DNA from: Latrodectus hesperus
Lineage: Eukaryota > Arthropoda > Arachnida > Araneae > Theridiidae
Assembly (NCBI GenBank): GCA_037975125.1
Contig: CM075857.1
Location: forward strand, 89,905,199-89,969,198
DNA length: 64,000 bases
Reading direction: 5' to 3'
A model generated the notes under the pieces. The model worked only from the letters and a program-made list of their open reading frames with translations. It searched no databases and was not told the DNA's origin. Each line of letters begins with the position of its first letter. The stretch's first letter is position 1. The position numbers and the translations under genes are program-made. Positions 40,420-52,639 of the stretch are shown here, piece after piece.

Positions 40420-41240
40420 AGAGGTTACGTCTCACACGAAGAAAGATTTCATACATAAAACCTCCGATAAGAAAAGCAACCTATTGCACCAGGTCTTTCC
40501 AAGTTGATTATTCAATAATTGAATAACCATGAAATGCCTTCTTAAAGTCGACCTTCTTGAGCATTCATCTAAATTACAAATACCAAGGGAGGCGTACTCT
40601 GCAGAAGAAAAGGTTTCCCAGTTTTCCAATCTAATCAGGAGGATAAACCTCAGAACCTTCCCCAGCAGAGCTGCCCGGGCATTCTCTCGCGATCAAAATG
40701 ACATTTACGATCTCAGGTTAACGGCGGAGTAAAAGTTAACTCGAAAGTCGATTCCGGTAATCCTTCCGGGAGATTTTAGCGAAGAATCTTTGCCCACTAA
40801 CGAAGTGGGCGGCAACGGGACACAATCGAGTGAAGCAAGGGGTTGGGAATAAAAATCACAGGCCAATCGCAACTTCACTAACAGGGGGAAAAAATAAGAA
40901 AAAGAACGAAAAAAGAAAAAACATTTAAGCTGAAACTATACAAAGGAACAGTAGTCCTAAGTCGTACGACATTGCTAAGTAGGATTATACCTGGATTCGT
41001 TGGTGGCAACATGTCCAAGGGAGTGGCTGAGAATATAATGGTGGACGAGGGTGCGAAAGAAACAATAAAAACGTTTACAAAGCAGAAAACAATGGGTGTT
41101 TATGGCTTGCTTTGGCTCTTGTCCCAGATGGTTCTGAAAAGTTCTTTTTTCTCGCTTATTCCTTTCATCTTTCCAGCTTCGTTTGCACATTCCGTTCAAT
41201 GTTCATTTAATGACGCTTCTACTTGCACATTATGAGCAAA
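40420..41240. promoter_or_regulatory. Long GC-richer island 16 with GC box, hairpin and CCAAT box
   Basis: One of the most G+C-rich parts of the window. Contains a GC-box-like GTGGGCGG (40805-40812), a forward CCAAT (40863-40867), a CTGCCCGGGCATTCTCTCGCG stretch (40670-40690) and a hairpin GCCCACT/AGTGGGC (40792-40810). Frames of 65-87 codons on both strands (40432-41235) have no known domain. Promoter-like composition, but no start site can be named. Confidence 0.35.
40792..40810. repeat. Small GC-rich hairpin
   Basis: GCCCACT (40792-40798) pairs with AGTGGGC (40804-40810) around a 5-nt loop. No T-run follows, so it is not a terminator-like structure. Confidence 0.7.
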
Positions 41241-41684
41241 GATTACATTTTGATAAATTTCGTTTTTCAGCACCAAAATTCCAATGTAAAATGTTGTAAA
41301 AATGTTACATTTTTACTACATATTTTGTTTTCTTTACATTAAATATTCTAAAACATATGTGCTGAGTATCAACAAAATTCAAACCATCTCCATTCTTTCT
41401 TCAAACAATTCTTTCTTTAATTTTAAGGAAAACATAAATTTTAACACGTCATTAGTTTCCTTTTCACGTTTTTGATACGGTAATAAAAAATAAATATATA
41501 AATGTAATTTTGTTATTAGACAAAATTATGGGTCTTGATTTTCGTATTATTGCAATATATTAAAATTAGAAGTACAATTATGCAATACATATAAAAATTA
41601 ATTTACATGCAAATGACTTAAGTTCATAATTCAAAGCTAAGCCATTTTTTTGTCGAAAATAATCGTTTTAACTGGTTTGTTAGC
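41241..41684. other. AT-rich background, no gene seen
   Basis: No element recognised. Confidence 0.75.
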
Positions 41685-41719
41685 TTACGAAATATATATA
41701 TATATATATATGTTTCGTA

Positions 41720-41788
<69 letters not shown>
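41685..41788 (+). repeat. Fold-back palindrome fused to (AT)n
   Basis: TTACGAAA (41685-41692) and TTTCGTAA (41713-41720) flank a short (AT)n and form a near-perfect 36-bp palindrome. An (AT)n of about 33 units follows (41723-41788). The layout, flank-(AT)n-inverted flank-(AT)n, matches that at 52.36 kb. Confidence 0.9.
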
Positions 41789-41790
<2 letters not shown>

Positions 41791-44380
41791 AATTTTACAC
41801 ATTTTATATCAAAAATAAATATTCGGATTCAAAGAATTTAAAAAAAATAAGTATATAAGATTACGTTTCTTATAAAAATGATTGCTACAAAAATTGTAAA
41901 TATTTAACTATTTTTATTTTAACATATGTCTATATATAAATAAATAACACATACATTTATAAATGCATATACATACATATTTATATCAATCTATTTTAGG
42001 CATACAAAACTAAACTAAATAACATTGAAATAACATAATTATAAAGAAATTATAATGAAAAATCAATATCAACTTCTATAATTAAAATTAAAATTTTAAA
42101 TTAGAAATGCATATTGATTTTGTGAAGAATATGTGCAAACATTTATTTGAAAAATTCTAATAGAATATTTTATTGAATATGCTACTCTAAAGTTATCTGC
42201 TATCAACTGAAAAAAAATAGAGTTTATTAAAAAAAAAGGCAAATATTCATATTTACATTCAACTATATTGTTATGCAAACATATTTTTATCTAATCAAAA
42301 TATTTAATAACTATATTTGCTTCTCTCTATTCCTAGAAGAGGTAATCTCTCGCATATCAATTTTTATAAATATGCATGAATTTATAAACAGTATATTGAA
42401 CAAAAATTGCATATATATAAGAAAAGAGAACGTTATTTTTTATTTATTCACGTTAAGAAATTCATCTCATTCATAAATTTAATAAGTAAAGTTTAATCTT
42501 ACTTGTAAGTCATTTTAATTTCATTTCGATCATAAATTTAAAAATTTTAAATTTTTCTATTTCATACCTTTTCATATTTATTCATCAAATGGGTCCTACT
42601 TATCTTCACATTAAAAGTGAATAAAATATTTTTGAAACTAATTTTTTAGTGAAAAAAGCCACAATTGAAATACATACGAAAAAAATTAAATATTGCATGC
42701 CAAAAAAATTTATTTTCACTTAAATAAAGCAAATGACATAAAATATTAAACTAATCTCTGTACGAAGTGAATTTAAGCAATAGTTTTTTAGAAAGGTATC
42801 TATTTTTTAAAATAATTATAAAACATTTTGTAATTTGATAAATATTATTTACATTTACACTTTGATATAAGATATTTATCTACTCTTAATACAAAGCAAA
42901 TATCATTTATTTATGTTATGTGATAATTAATATATTCATTTCAATATAGTTAATAAAAATAGCTCTTTAATAACTATATTCAAACAATTATTTAAGAATG
43001 TATGAATATAATTAACAAAAAATTTGAAGAGAAAATTCTTTAAACTATAGAAAAATATGCATTTTAATTTCAATAATATTTTATTCTGTAAAGTTTTATA
43101 CATATATATACACATAATTATGTAATACATAATAATATATAAATTTCTAATTTCATTTTATGTAATTTTTACGGTGTAAGCTATCAAAATAATTCATATG
43201 TTGAGGGTATAAGCAAAAATAAACAGACTAAATGTAATAATTTATATGAAAAAAACGAAACTAATTATTCCTCTTTTCTAGAAATTATACATTTTGTGAT
43301 ATACCATTATCTTATATTTTAGCAAGAAGGAAAATTATACAGTGCAATATTGAGTCTGACTTTTTTATTTTCATAGGCCTTTTTCTTTCTAACATCTTTT
43401 TTTTTTCTTCAGGGACTTTTTCATAGTGTTTTTAATAGTATTCGGACTTAGTTCTATTGGATATTTAAAAGGGAAGTCTCTTTCTTTGAGCTTTTTTTAT
43501 GTCGTTGTCATGACAACTTGAATTTATGTCAGAAAACAAGGATTTATATAATAAATTGAATTCTTGTCCCTCGACACCGTTAATATATACAAGTATATTT
43601 AAATGAAGAATCTGTGTATATGATATTCAGCTTCATATATATATGAATATGTTGATTATTTCATAGTTTGTGATTTATTTGAGTTTAATAATTCCATTTT
43701 ATTTTGCTGAAAACTTCTTTAAATAGCTTCCCTTTTGAAAAATTTTATTATTTTTTTTAAATTTTTATTCATGAAAATTGTGTTTAGATATGATAGAAAT
43801 TCTATTATGTAAATAGAAACATTCTCGAATAATCCCCAATTTAAAATTTTAGTTTCGGTGAAACAATATTTTTCCTCGATTAGAAATAAATATATGGCAT
43901 GAAAAATATTGCATTTTTATTCAGTTATGTGTGCATAATTCGGTAGATTAAAAGCATATTAAAAATATAATAATTTTTATAATATGAGACAATTGTGTCA
44001 TTTTGAAAATTAATTTAAGATTTTTTAGAAATATTTTTGGTTGTGAATTCTTAACATGCAAGATAGGCAATAGCAAAATACATATATCTATTAGATAAAG
44101 ATATGTATGGAAAAATTAGATTAGTCTAGAAAATAAAAATCTGGTTTACATATGTAGGAAAAAAAAGAGAAGGGAAAATTAAACACCTTAACAGATGGAG
44201 TGCTGTTAATTTCTTTTCAAAGTTTTAACTCAATTTCATTGCCTAAATTAGTAAATGAAGAGTTAAGTAGCATTACTTTTACAAAATAAATTTATGTTAG
44301 TTTAAAAAATTATGAATAGGTACTATAGAGAGAGAAAAAGTAGTATTTGAAAATAAACAATTGAACAATGTAATGCATTA
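41789..44380. other. AT-rich background, no gene seen
   Basis: Long AT-rich stretch; frames of 60-67 codons at 42096-43130 are A/T-driven (I, N, Y and F rich). No SINE or long repeat. Confidence 0.75.
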
Positions 44381-44381
44381 T

Positions 44382-44764
44382 GTTGTTGTTGTTACTAATG
44401 ATACTTGGACAAGCCAAGCTCGCTATGCCTTGGCTATGCGAATTTAAGGCAATTAGGAGCGTCTTTCGTTTAATCAGAGCACCATGTAGGTGAAAGTACG
44501 ACTTTTACTCTTCAAATCCTCTGATAGATGGCAGCACCAGAGGATCTACTCACTCAATTTTGACATTGATTGAAGTGGGAATAAATTTCTCCAGACCATT
44601 GCACCCATGGTAACTGCCCAACGACCGACCACAGGACTTTCGATTCCACAGATTTAACGAGCACGTATATCGCATGTACTCGGTGAGTCTTTGGCGGCTT
44701 TGAGAATCGAACCCCACCCTTCCGGATGGAAGGCCGATACCCTAACCACTAGGCTACCACGGCC
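44382..44764 (-). mobile_element. SINE family C, full length, reverse strand
   Basis: Read on the minus strand: GGCCGTGGTAGCCTAGTGG head with A box, GGGTTCGATTCTC B box, GCGATATACGTGCTCGTTAA, core AATCTGTGGAATCGAAAGTC, CATGGGTGCAATGGTCTGG, GGTGCTGCCATCTATC, then the TAGCGAGCTTGGCTTGTCC end and an (AAC)n tail (44382-44393). No exact target duplication was found. The 66-codon minus frame containing GRGSLVVRVSAFHPEGWGS arises from the tRNA-like head and is not a gene. Confidence 0.93.
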
Positions 44765-46009
44765 TATGTATGCTTTATTGATTATGTTAAGTAAATCCAC
44801 TTTGTGCATACTTAAAATTGTTTTGCAGTTTTCCCACAAATCTTCTACCAACATATTTCGTTAAGAACTGATTAGAGATTGCTTTATAAATCCTTAGAAT
44901 CCTTTTGCAGCACTGAAGAAATTTGTTAGACTTTATGGAGACTGAAACTATTTCTGGCAATAAACCTTTTATTGCGAAGGAATTTATTTAGAACATTAAT
45001 AGAAATATTTCGCAATATTTGAATTTCTTATTTTCATTTAGAGGTTTTTTGTGAGTGAATTATAATTTGTTATAAAAATATCTGTTTCAATGTCTATATA
45101 GAAACTATACCAGGCAATAATTACTTCATTAATTTAGTGTATGATTGTATATATAACGTATTCAATTTTTAATTTCAAAAACCTTATGTTGCATGTGCTT
45201 TTAGATTTATATTATCCATATCCCAGTATTGTGATGTCAATAACTACGTTTGTTTTTCTTAAAAAGATTTTGTTTTGAACTAAATACGTCAAAGTAAATG
45301 CATTGTTGAAAAATGATGTGAGTAAATTGTTGTTTTTGCTTGATTTATTAAGAAATATTAGAGCATTTATTTTTAAAATCTGATATCAAATACAGTAAAA
45401 GCATTGCAAATTAAAAATAAATAAAAATTAGATGCTTATGAAACACTCTATCCTTTTTGTTAGAATAATTAATTAAAAAAATATTTTACTGTTTATTGAT
45501 AAAGCTTAAAGTGAATCATACTTGATTTTGAAAAAAAATATTACCTGTAATTATTAATCTTTCATTACGTATAGATATTAAATTGGTTTTTGTAAATATT
45601 TATGATTATTATAATAGTTTTCTGTATTTGTAATAATCTATTGCTTTTATCATCTTTATACTTTTATGTAAAACTTTTTAATTTAGTTGGTAAAACAGTG
45701 TATTGTTTTTTTGGAAAGAATGGCATAACTAATTTATTAAATGTTCAGTAATTTTTTTTTGTTAAATGGTTTTTTTTTTATCTTAAATGCTTCTTTCTTG
45801 TATTTTGTTTAATCAAACGTGATCTAGCTTAACTTAGTGATTTTTTGGAAATTAATTTCAATTAATTTTTAATAATTTTTTTTACAAGTTTAGTAAAAAT
45901 TTGCTTGGTTATGCGCTTAAAACACTTTATAATTTTTTAATCAAAATATGTACATTTAATAGTGTATCGGCAGAATTTTCTGAATGCATTGAAATGATTA
46001 TCTATCAAC
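44765..46009. other. AT-rich background, no gene seen
   Basis: No element recognised. Confidence 0.75.
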
Positions 46010-46460
46010 TAATTTTATTCAAAAAAGTTGCTTGGAATGTCATTTATGGCATGCCGCCATTTTAATTGACCGTGTCTTCCGAACTTTGCTCGAACTAATC
46101 TAAATGGGTCTATTGCCTTTTCTCTTGATGGATTAATTTCTGCGAACTTCCTATCAGCCAGGTAATAAAGCATAAGAGACAATATCAGATAAGGCAACAG
46201 AAATAAAAATCCCGTTTCAGATACTTGTTCGTAAAAAAAAAAAAAGACTACAAATTATACCATTGGTTCGCGTCATTAGGAATGACCAGAATACACCATT
46301 TCTTCTGTCACAGTTGCATTAGGGGATGCAAATCGCCGATAATGCCCGAGGAGCAGGTGCAGCCACGAATAGTGAACGAGTTATTGGAAAAATTTCCTGG
46401 AAACCGCATCAATTTTCGACGGTAGACCAATGTGGTCAAAGACTTGATACGTTTGCTTTC
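46010..46460. promoter_or_regulatory. GC-richer island 17 with Hox-type and YY1/Pho-type sites
   Basis: A TTTATGGC (46043-46050) is followed three bases later by GCCGCCATTTT (46053-46063), a strong YY1/Pho-like match, and then TTAATTGACC. A GGATTAATTT site (Otd/Bicoid type) lies near 46130. Frames on both strands (60-90 codons, 46015-46580) have no known domain. The tight site cluster suggests an enhancer or Polycomb-type element; that is inference. Confidence 0.4.
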
Positions 46461-48719
46461 ACGTGTCGTTCTTACAAAACTGATGGTTTTCATAATAATG
46501 AATGTAATTATATATGTTTTTTTTTCTAATAAGTAGTGTGTAAGAAAGTAGGGCATATATAAGAAATGCCAAGACCACAACGAATGGCTTGGAGTGGTTT
46601 CTCTAATATTGATAAATTTAATTCATACTTTAATGTGTTTTTTATGCTTCGCATTTATATTTAAATTTATTAGTAAATTTCATTTTATGATAGCAATCCT
46701 AAACGAGTGATTTTATTTCAAATTCTAGCAGCACATTTGACTTAATATCATTTAATATTTTAAATATTGAAAAAGATTGAACATGGTATAATATTAACAA
46801 TATAAATAACATAAACTATTAATTCAAAATTACCTATGAAATACTGATTTTGATTCTATTTCTATTGTATAAGTTATAATTACATTAATTACTTTCATCT
46901 TAATTCAGATTTCTATCACATCGAATTGAGTTTTAAAAATTTCATTCTGGATAATATTTGTCAAGTTTGTCTGATATTCAATGGGAAGTATCCAAATTCT
47001 TGTGTCTATAGATTTATGGGGATTTTTGATTAGCAAAGTTGTAAGAAAAGAAGTAAAATGAATCAAAATTTCCTTTCTTTCGCAATCACAGTTCCTTTTG
47101 CGAGCTATTAAATTTGTTTATTTCTATTTTGTTTCCTCATTTAAGCCAGAATTATGCGTACTCTATTAAATTTCTTTTCGAAAGAATTAAAAATTCAGCC
47201 CGATAAATGAACGTTTGGAAAAATTCTCCGAAAAGTAAAAAGAAGTAAATAATTTTATAATTACGAGTACCATTGTTCCAAATCAACGTGTAACAAATTC
47301 TTCTGCTAGATATTTTAGTGAACCTATAACACACATACATTCATTTTTATAATTTATTTATTCTAACTTACATTATTTATGTCGTAACATTACGTTTTTG
47401 GAAGAGAAGTTATTGTCAAATTTATACATCTGTGAACGACATTTTTCACAAATTATAGCGATTCTTTTGTCAGCTCGTTTTGATTGATTTAGAAGAAAAT
47501 AAGGTTAAATAGCACAACTGCAAATTATTAGCCATTTTTAAAATGTAATTAACTTCCTTTTGTAGAAGTACTCTATGTTCCTGCATACTTTTTTAACATA
47601 AAAGTTATTTTTCCTACCTGGAAATTCACTTAAATTTAAATAAATAATTGCATTTAAAAAAAATTAATGTTTATAATAGCATAAAATATAATCAAACCTA
47701 AATATCTGAAATCAGTATCTATAAACAATAATCGCACAAATATTTATATAAGGACGAATATTTCAAAATAATATTTGGCAATGTTCTTATTGTAAGATAC
47801 ATTTTTTATTCCATAAATATTCAGAAAAATATCTAAAAATATTCCAAGAGTAATATTTCATTATTTAAAAATGGATAGTGTTCTTGGGTAATTATTCTTT
47901 TTTATCCATTTCATTTCTAAAATTTTAATAATTTAACATAAAAAGTGAGATAAAGTAAAGATAAGTTTCTTTCTTATGTTTAAAATATATTAATTATATT
48001 ATTAATTATCTTTTTATTTAAAACAAGGAAAATTATTCATATAAAAAAGAATGCTATTATTTCCTTAAACATAATCCTTCCAAATAAATTTAAATTTAAA
48101 AGATAGACAAAAGCATCTCTTGCGATTAAATTTTCTAATTTTCCATAGAGACATTTTCCGAAGCTCACATTTTAGGAATTCAAAATATGTTTCTTAAAAA
48201 TTGATGCATCAAACCTTTTAAAATATTTTTAGTAGTATTTTCTTGTTATGTTTCCATGTAGTTTATCTTTAAAAATGCTTATTATCTGTTATGTCCTGTA
48301 TGATACTTTTTAGTGAATAAAGAAAATCTATAATTTTCTTTCAAATAAAAAAAATAGCTTACTTAAAAAATTTAAATTGTTAAATGAATTTTAAATTTCA
48401 CAATAGTCTTCTATAAATATTTCAAAATTGATAATTATATTTATGTTTAATTGAAATCTAATTTCATTTATAATTTTTTAAAATTTGGTTTACTTGTATA
48501 GACTACAAATGTGTTTGAAATAATAATAGCCAAATCTCATTTTATCATCTAAATTCTATTGGTGATGATTAATACCCATAAATACTATTGGCGATCGCCT
48601 AAATATCTTAACTATAAACCGTTGTCTGAATTATTATGGTACATATTTCATTATAATATGAATAATGTTCGCAACTTTACTATACTATTACAGATTACTT
48701 AACTTGTGTAACAGCAGAT
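46461..48719. other. AT-rich background, no gene seen
   Basis: No repeat family or significant frame; the 62-codon minus frame at 47152-47340 is A/T-driven. Confidence 0.75.
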
Positions 48720-49050
48720 TGCTTTTAATCAGGAGAAGAAATGATATTTGTATCGGAAAATATTTTCTACTCTTTTTTCGCCTTCAGGTATTTGTCGGCT
48801 AAAATCTGGCGATTTAACGTTTATTTTCTGGTATTAATGGCTGACAAATTACTCGGTATTTCGCGCCAAGCTTCTTTCTGACATATTTGCTCCTGACGAC
48901 CGAGGTTAAGTTGGTAAGTCGAGCGGAAAATTGCTGCTGCTCCGGGAATCAGCAATCAATTAAGACGGAACGCAATGTTTGGAAAGTGCGATCACTTTTC
49001 TTATCGCAAAGCACAATTTACTAATTTCTCCTTCGATCTCTGATGGGCTT
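48720..49050. promoter_or_regulatory. GC-richer island 18 with a consensus E2F site
   Basis: TTTCGCGCC (48859-48867) fits the E2F consensus. An acceptor-like TTCGCCTTCAG (to 48787) and a consensus donor TTG|GTAAGT (intron from 48913) bracket 125 nt on the plus strand. All three frames between them contain stops, so only a non-coding exon would fit. Also TTGCTGCTGCTCCGGG. Confidence 0.35.
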
Positions 49051-49319
49051 TTAAAATATAATTACTGTACCTTTGATATTAGCTATGTTAGCTAATAGTT
49101 TTGTCAGCAATCAACAAGTTGAGGATGAAATTGTTGAATTACATAAAGATTGCTTTAAAGAATTACAGAAAGAAGCTCAAGAAAAAGTTAGACTGATTTT
49201 ATGTATTTTCACACGTAAGCTCAAACATGTATTTCAAAAATATTTTGATTTTTTTTTAAAAGCAATATTTATTTATGTGCTTATGCATGAGGTTGTAATT
49301 ATTATGAGAACTTAAAATA
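49051..49319 (+). other. Unconfirmed 80-codon ORF with helix-like peptide
   Basis: The frame starts at TTG (49073); the first ATG is four codons in. Its first half (ANSFVSNQQVEDEIVELHKD, then CFKELQKEAQEKVRLI) is charged and heptad-like, as in a coiled coil. A CAC|GTAAGC donor-like site follows at about 49212. Beyond it the peptide becomes A/T-driven. It could be an exon or a transposon protein fragment; no family recognised. Confidence 0.15.
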
Positions 49320-50169
49320 TCAAAAGACAGGGTATCTAGAATTGTTTTGACAACTTTTTATCATTTTCTTAGAATCTAATTTCTTAGAAGAAATATCATA
49401 ATGAGAATATTGTTATGTAAGTTAACTGATAACTGTTTTATTTTCTTGTTATTGAAAAGAATTGATTTTACGAAACTAAAGTTGCAAACCAGATAGCTTA
49501 TTGCTTTCTGTTTAAATTTCCTGAGTTCTGAATTTATATATTACCGCGATATTAACTGAATTCAGCATTTTTAATATTTATCTTAAGATAGGTCTATAAA
49601 TTTTTTTCTAAATCAAAGGTTCTCTTTTTAATTAATTACAATTTCTCATCACCCTTTGAACTGCATCTGTATAATATAAAGAACATTAAATTATATATAT
49701 TTGGCTTAGTGTTCCTAAAATTGTTTCCTAAATATAAAGTTTGTATACATTATACCATTTTACAGTTCATTTTAATTCAAGAAAGTTATAGATGTATAAC
49801 AGAGTTCTTAAAATAAGCTGTAAAATTATGATGTAAAAAGAATATTTAACAAAAACTTAAATATTAATCAAAAATTTTTATTTTATTTGAACTGTTAAAA
49901 ACAATCATTATATTTGATTTACTTTTAAAAATATATGCTACACATGAAAACTATAGAAACTTCAATGTTTTCACTCAATTCATTTCACTCAAGTTCATTT
50001 TATTAATCACATCTGTTTCATAAAATAAGACATAAAATTATATTAAATTCTTTCATACGTTTCTTAAATCGAGAGTTTCTAGAATAATTCTTACCTCATC
50101 TTATCGATTAATAGAGATTATATTCTTAAAAAAAACTTTATAGCTTGCATATAAATAAGGAATATTTAG
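49320..50169. other. AT-rich background, no gene seen
   Basis: A minus donor-like GAG|GTAAGA near 50095 lacks an open upstream frame. Confidence 0.7.
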
Positions 50170-50470
50170 TTGTGTCGAACATCGACAATTATCCATTTTT
50201 ACAGGCCATCACCCGTCAAATAATTTGTTGATGGTACAATACTTGAGACGTCTTGATGGCTATCGAATTTTATATTAGTAACACGTGCTACAACCCACTA
50301 ATGAGTTATTCCTTGAAGACACTCTCCAAAATTGTTCATTATTGGATTTTAACGAACATTTTTGAGCGATTCGGCGTTCTACTAATCACGATACAATTGC
50401 GCAGGAGACATTTTTCTGTCCACCTTTTGTTTCCGCTCTGTGGCAGATGGTAAGAAGAACGAAATGTCAT
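50170..50470 (+). other. GC-richer island 19, possible 5' exon
   Basis: The acceptor-like TATCCATTTTTACAG (to 50204) and donor AGATG|GTAAGA (intron from 50448) bracket about 244 nt. No frame is open across all of it. From the ATG at 50256 the frame stays open for 64 codons up to the donor (MAIEFYISNTCYNPLMSYSL...). That would fit an exon with 5' leader plus first codons, but chance is equally possible. Confidence 0.2.
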
Positions 50471-51587
50471 TTAATGATGAAAGTTTGTTTCAGACGATTT
50501 TTTTAATAATTATACTTCTTTTCCGTTGCCACTAATGGAATGCGCATATGAAATTATCTTTTTTTTTTTTTAGTTTCTGTTCTAGATTTTTTTTTTTAGA
50601 TAGAGTTCTAAGCATTAATTACTGTTGCCTCATAATTTCTTTTCTGATTAAAACTTGTTTGGAATAAAGTTTATTTAGATTTGATTTATTATAGAATCAT
50701 GAAATGTTTTCATTACATACTTAAATTGTAACTGAATAATTTTTAAAAAAAGATATTTGTCAACAAATTGTGGGAAAACTGTGCCATCTGAAACATAATA
50801 CATAAATAAATTCTACGCATTTTAAAATATTTTCTTTATTTAATAAAGAAAAATATTGATTTTAATCTCATATATTGTGATAATATCAGAATTTAAAAAA
50901 ATGAATGATAATTTAATTTAAATTTATATATTAAAGACTCAAAATTAAAAAATAATTTTGTACGCATTGAGTTTTTTCATAAAATTTTACGTATGTGGAT
51001 ATGTTATAATATTGTATCAAAATATAATACTGTTTCAGTGGAACTAATTATTAATAAATAAATTTATAAGTTTGAATTCAATTTATTAAAATCTTCACAA
51101 GTGTCCATTGAATACTAGTTTTTTATTATATTTTTTTTATATAAATATGCATGAAATTTTTTAACAATCATTCTTTACATAATGAATCACGTTAGCATAT
51201 AATAAAAATAATTATTTATGATTCGTTTGTTATTTATAGAAAATTGTGAAAACATTTCAAATATATTTTTAAAACGAAAAATTTTAATTTCACATGTTTT
51301 CCTTCCAGAATTTATCAAAGCATAATATATAACATCATTAATAGTTTATTGTTAATTAATTTTTATTGTAATTACTCATACTCCTATTAAAATAAAAAAA
51401 AATTTTATTTCTCACAGTATTGAAATAGGATATAATTCGTATATGATATTTTACTCAAACAATACATTTCTATTTTTCAGGTAATGCTTTATTTTTTCAT
51501 CGAAATATACTTATTAATTGCATCGACAATTAATGTTTTTTTAATCAATCAATAAAGTTTGCTTATTTAATTCTTGTTACTTCTTTT
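50471..51587. other. AT-rich background, no gene seen
   Basis: No element recognised. Confidence 0.75.
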
Positions 51588-51598
51588 ACTTAAGTTGA

Positions 51599-51869
51599 CC
51601 GTGGATTGGGGACGTGTCCACGTTAATCTGTGACGTCCAAAGTCTTTCCGCTGGTGTGGCGTGGATGTGGAGAGGAGGGTGCCAGCTCAGGTGTGGCCTC
51701 GTCACCTGACAGTGGTTGAAAATTACGAGGTACCTTAAATAGAGCAAAAATCGCACTTTCACCTTCGTGGTGCTCTCATCCAAAAGAAAGACGCATCCTA
51801 CTGACTTTATTCGCACTGCCAACGGCATAGCGAGCTTGGCTTGCCCAAGTGTCATAAGCAACAACAACA
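51599..51869 (+). mobile_element. C-type SINE without tRNA head, 11-bp TSD
   Basis: Exact target duplications ACTTAAGTTGA (51588-51598 and 51870-51880) fix the ends. It shares the core CACGTTAATCTGTGACGTCC..AAAGTC (51619-51643) and the end TAGCGAGCTTGGCTTGCCC, plus an (AAC)n tail, with family C at 8.64 and 44.4 kb. There is no A or B box. The middle differs from them and has a stem CAGGTG/CACCTG near 51689-51709. It is either 5'-truncated or a distinct subfamily. The 100-codon minus frame over it is not a gene. Confidence 0.92.
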
Positions 51870-51880
51870 ACTTAAGTTGA

Positions 51881-52356
51881 GAATACACGATAAAATTAAT
51901 CTGAAATTTATGAATCTAGTCATTTAAAGAAATGGTTATACATTATTTTTCTTCAAAACAAACTGTGTTCATACTTTCTTAAGCATTTTTCTTTTGTGTC
52001 ATTTGCTGTAATATTAATATCATACATTTCAATACATAGAGTGAAGGAAACATATCTTTGTACTTGATAATCAGCTGATTTTAAATCTTTTCTAAACTGA
52101 AATCAATTAAAGAAAATTCCAAATCACCTTGCACGACATGATTACACCCACTTTTGAATGAAACATTTGGAAAAATATGTTCCATATTTAAAATCGTCTG
52201 CTTGAGTGAAAAAATTTTAAATAAAAATATAAACTGATTAATCTGCCTTTACATTTTCTATAGTTCTATGTATTATCATTTAATAAGTCTACTATTCATT
52301 TAATAAATATAATTATTTATTAAATGATTATTATTATAATCTTCTAATAATGTATT
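51881..52356. other. AT-rich background, no gene seen
   Basis: No element recognised. Confidence 0.75.
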
Positions 52357-52383
52357 CTAAGTAAATTAATTACTACACGTTTC

Positions 52384-52419
<36 letters not shown>

Positions 52420-52445
52420 GAAACGTGTAGTAATTAATTTACTTA

Positions 52446-52519
<74 letters not shown>
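52357..52519 (+). repeat. 90-bp near-perfect palindrome fused to (AT)n
   Basis: Arms 52357-52401 and 52402-52446 are reverse complements with one mismatch (52395/52408) and no spacer. The unique part of the arm is CTAAGTAAATTAATTACTAC then ACGTTTC; the centre is (AT)n. About 35 AT units follow directly (52449-52519). It would extrude as a 45-bp stem. The 85-codon minus frame over it is repeat-derived. Confidence 0.97.
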
Positions 52520-52521
<2 letters not shown>

Positions 52522-52639
52522 TATGTGACCGTGTGAGAAAATTTTACAATAATTCAAATAAATAAACAAATTATCTGATTCGTTGAAAAGTATTACACAA
52601 TTAAGTAAAATTTCTATTGTCATTTTTCCTAATTAGAAT

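Noticed and set aside
44654..44854. 66-codon minus frame with GRGSLVVRVSAFHPEGWGS
   Set aside because: It is the translation of the tRNA-like head of the family C SINE; such frames recur with the element and are not a gene.
51586..51888. 100-codon minus frame
   Set aside because: It coincides with the TSD-bounded SINE at 51599-51869.
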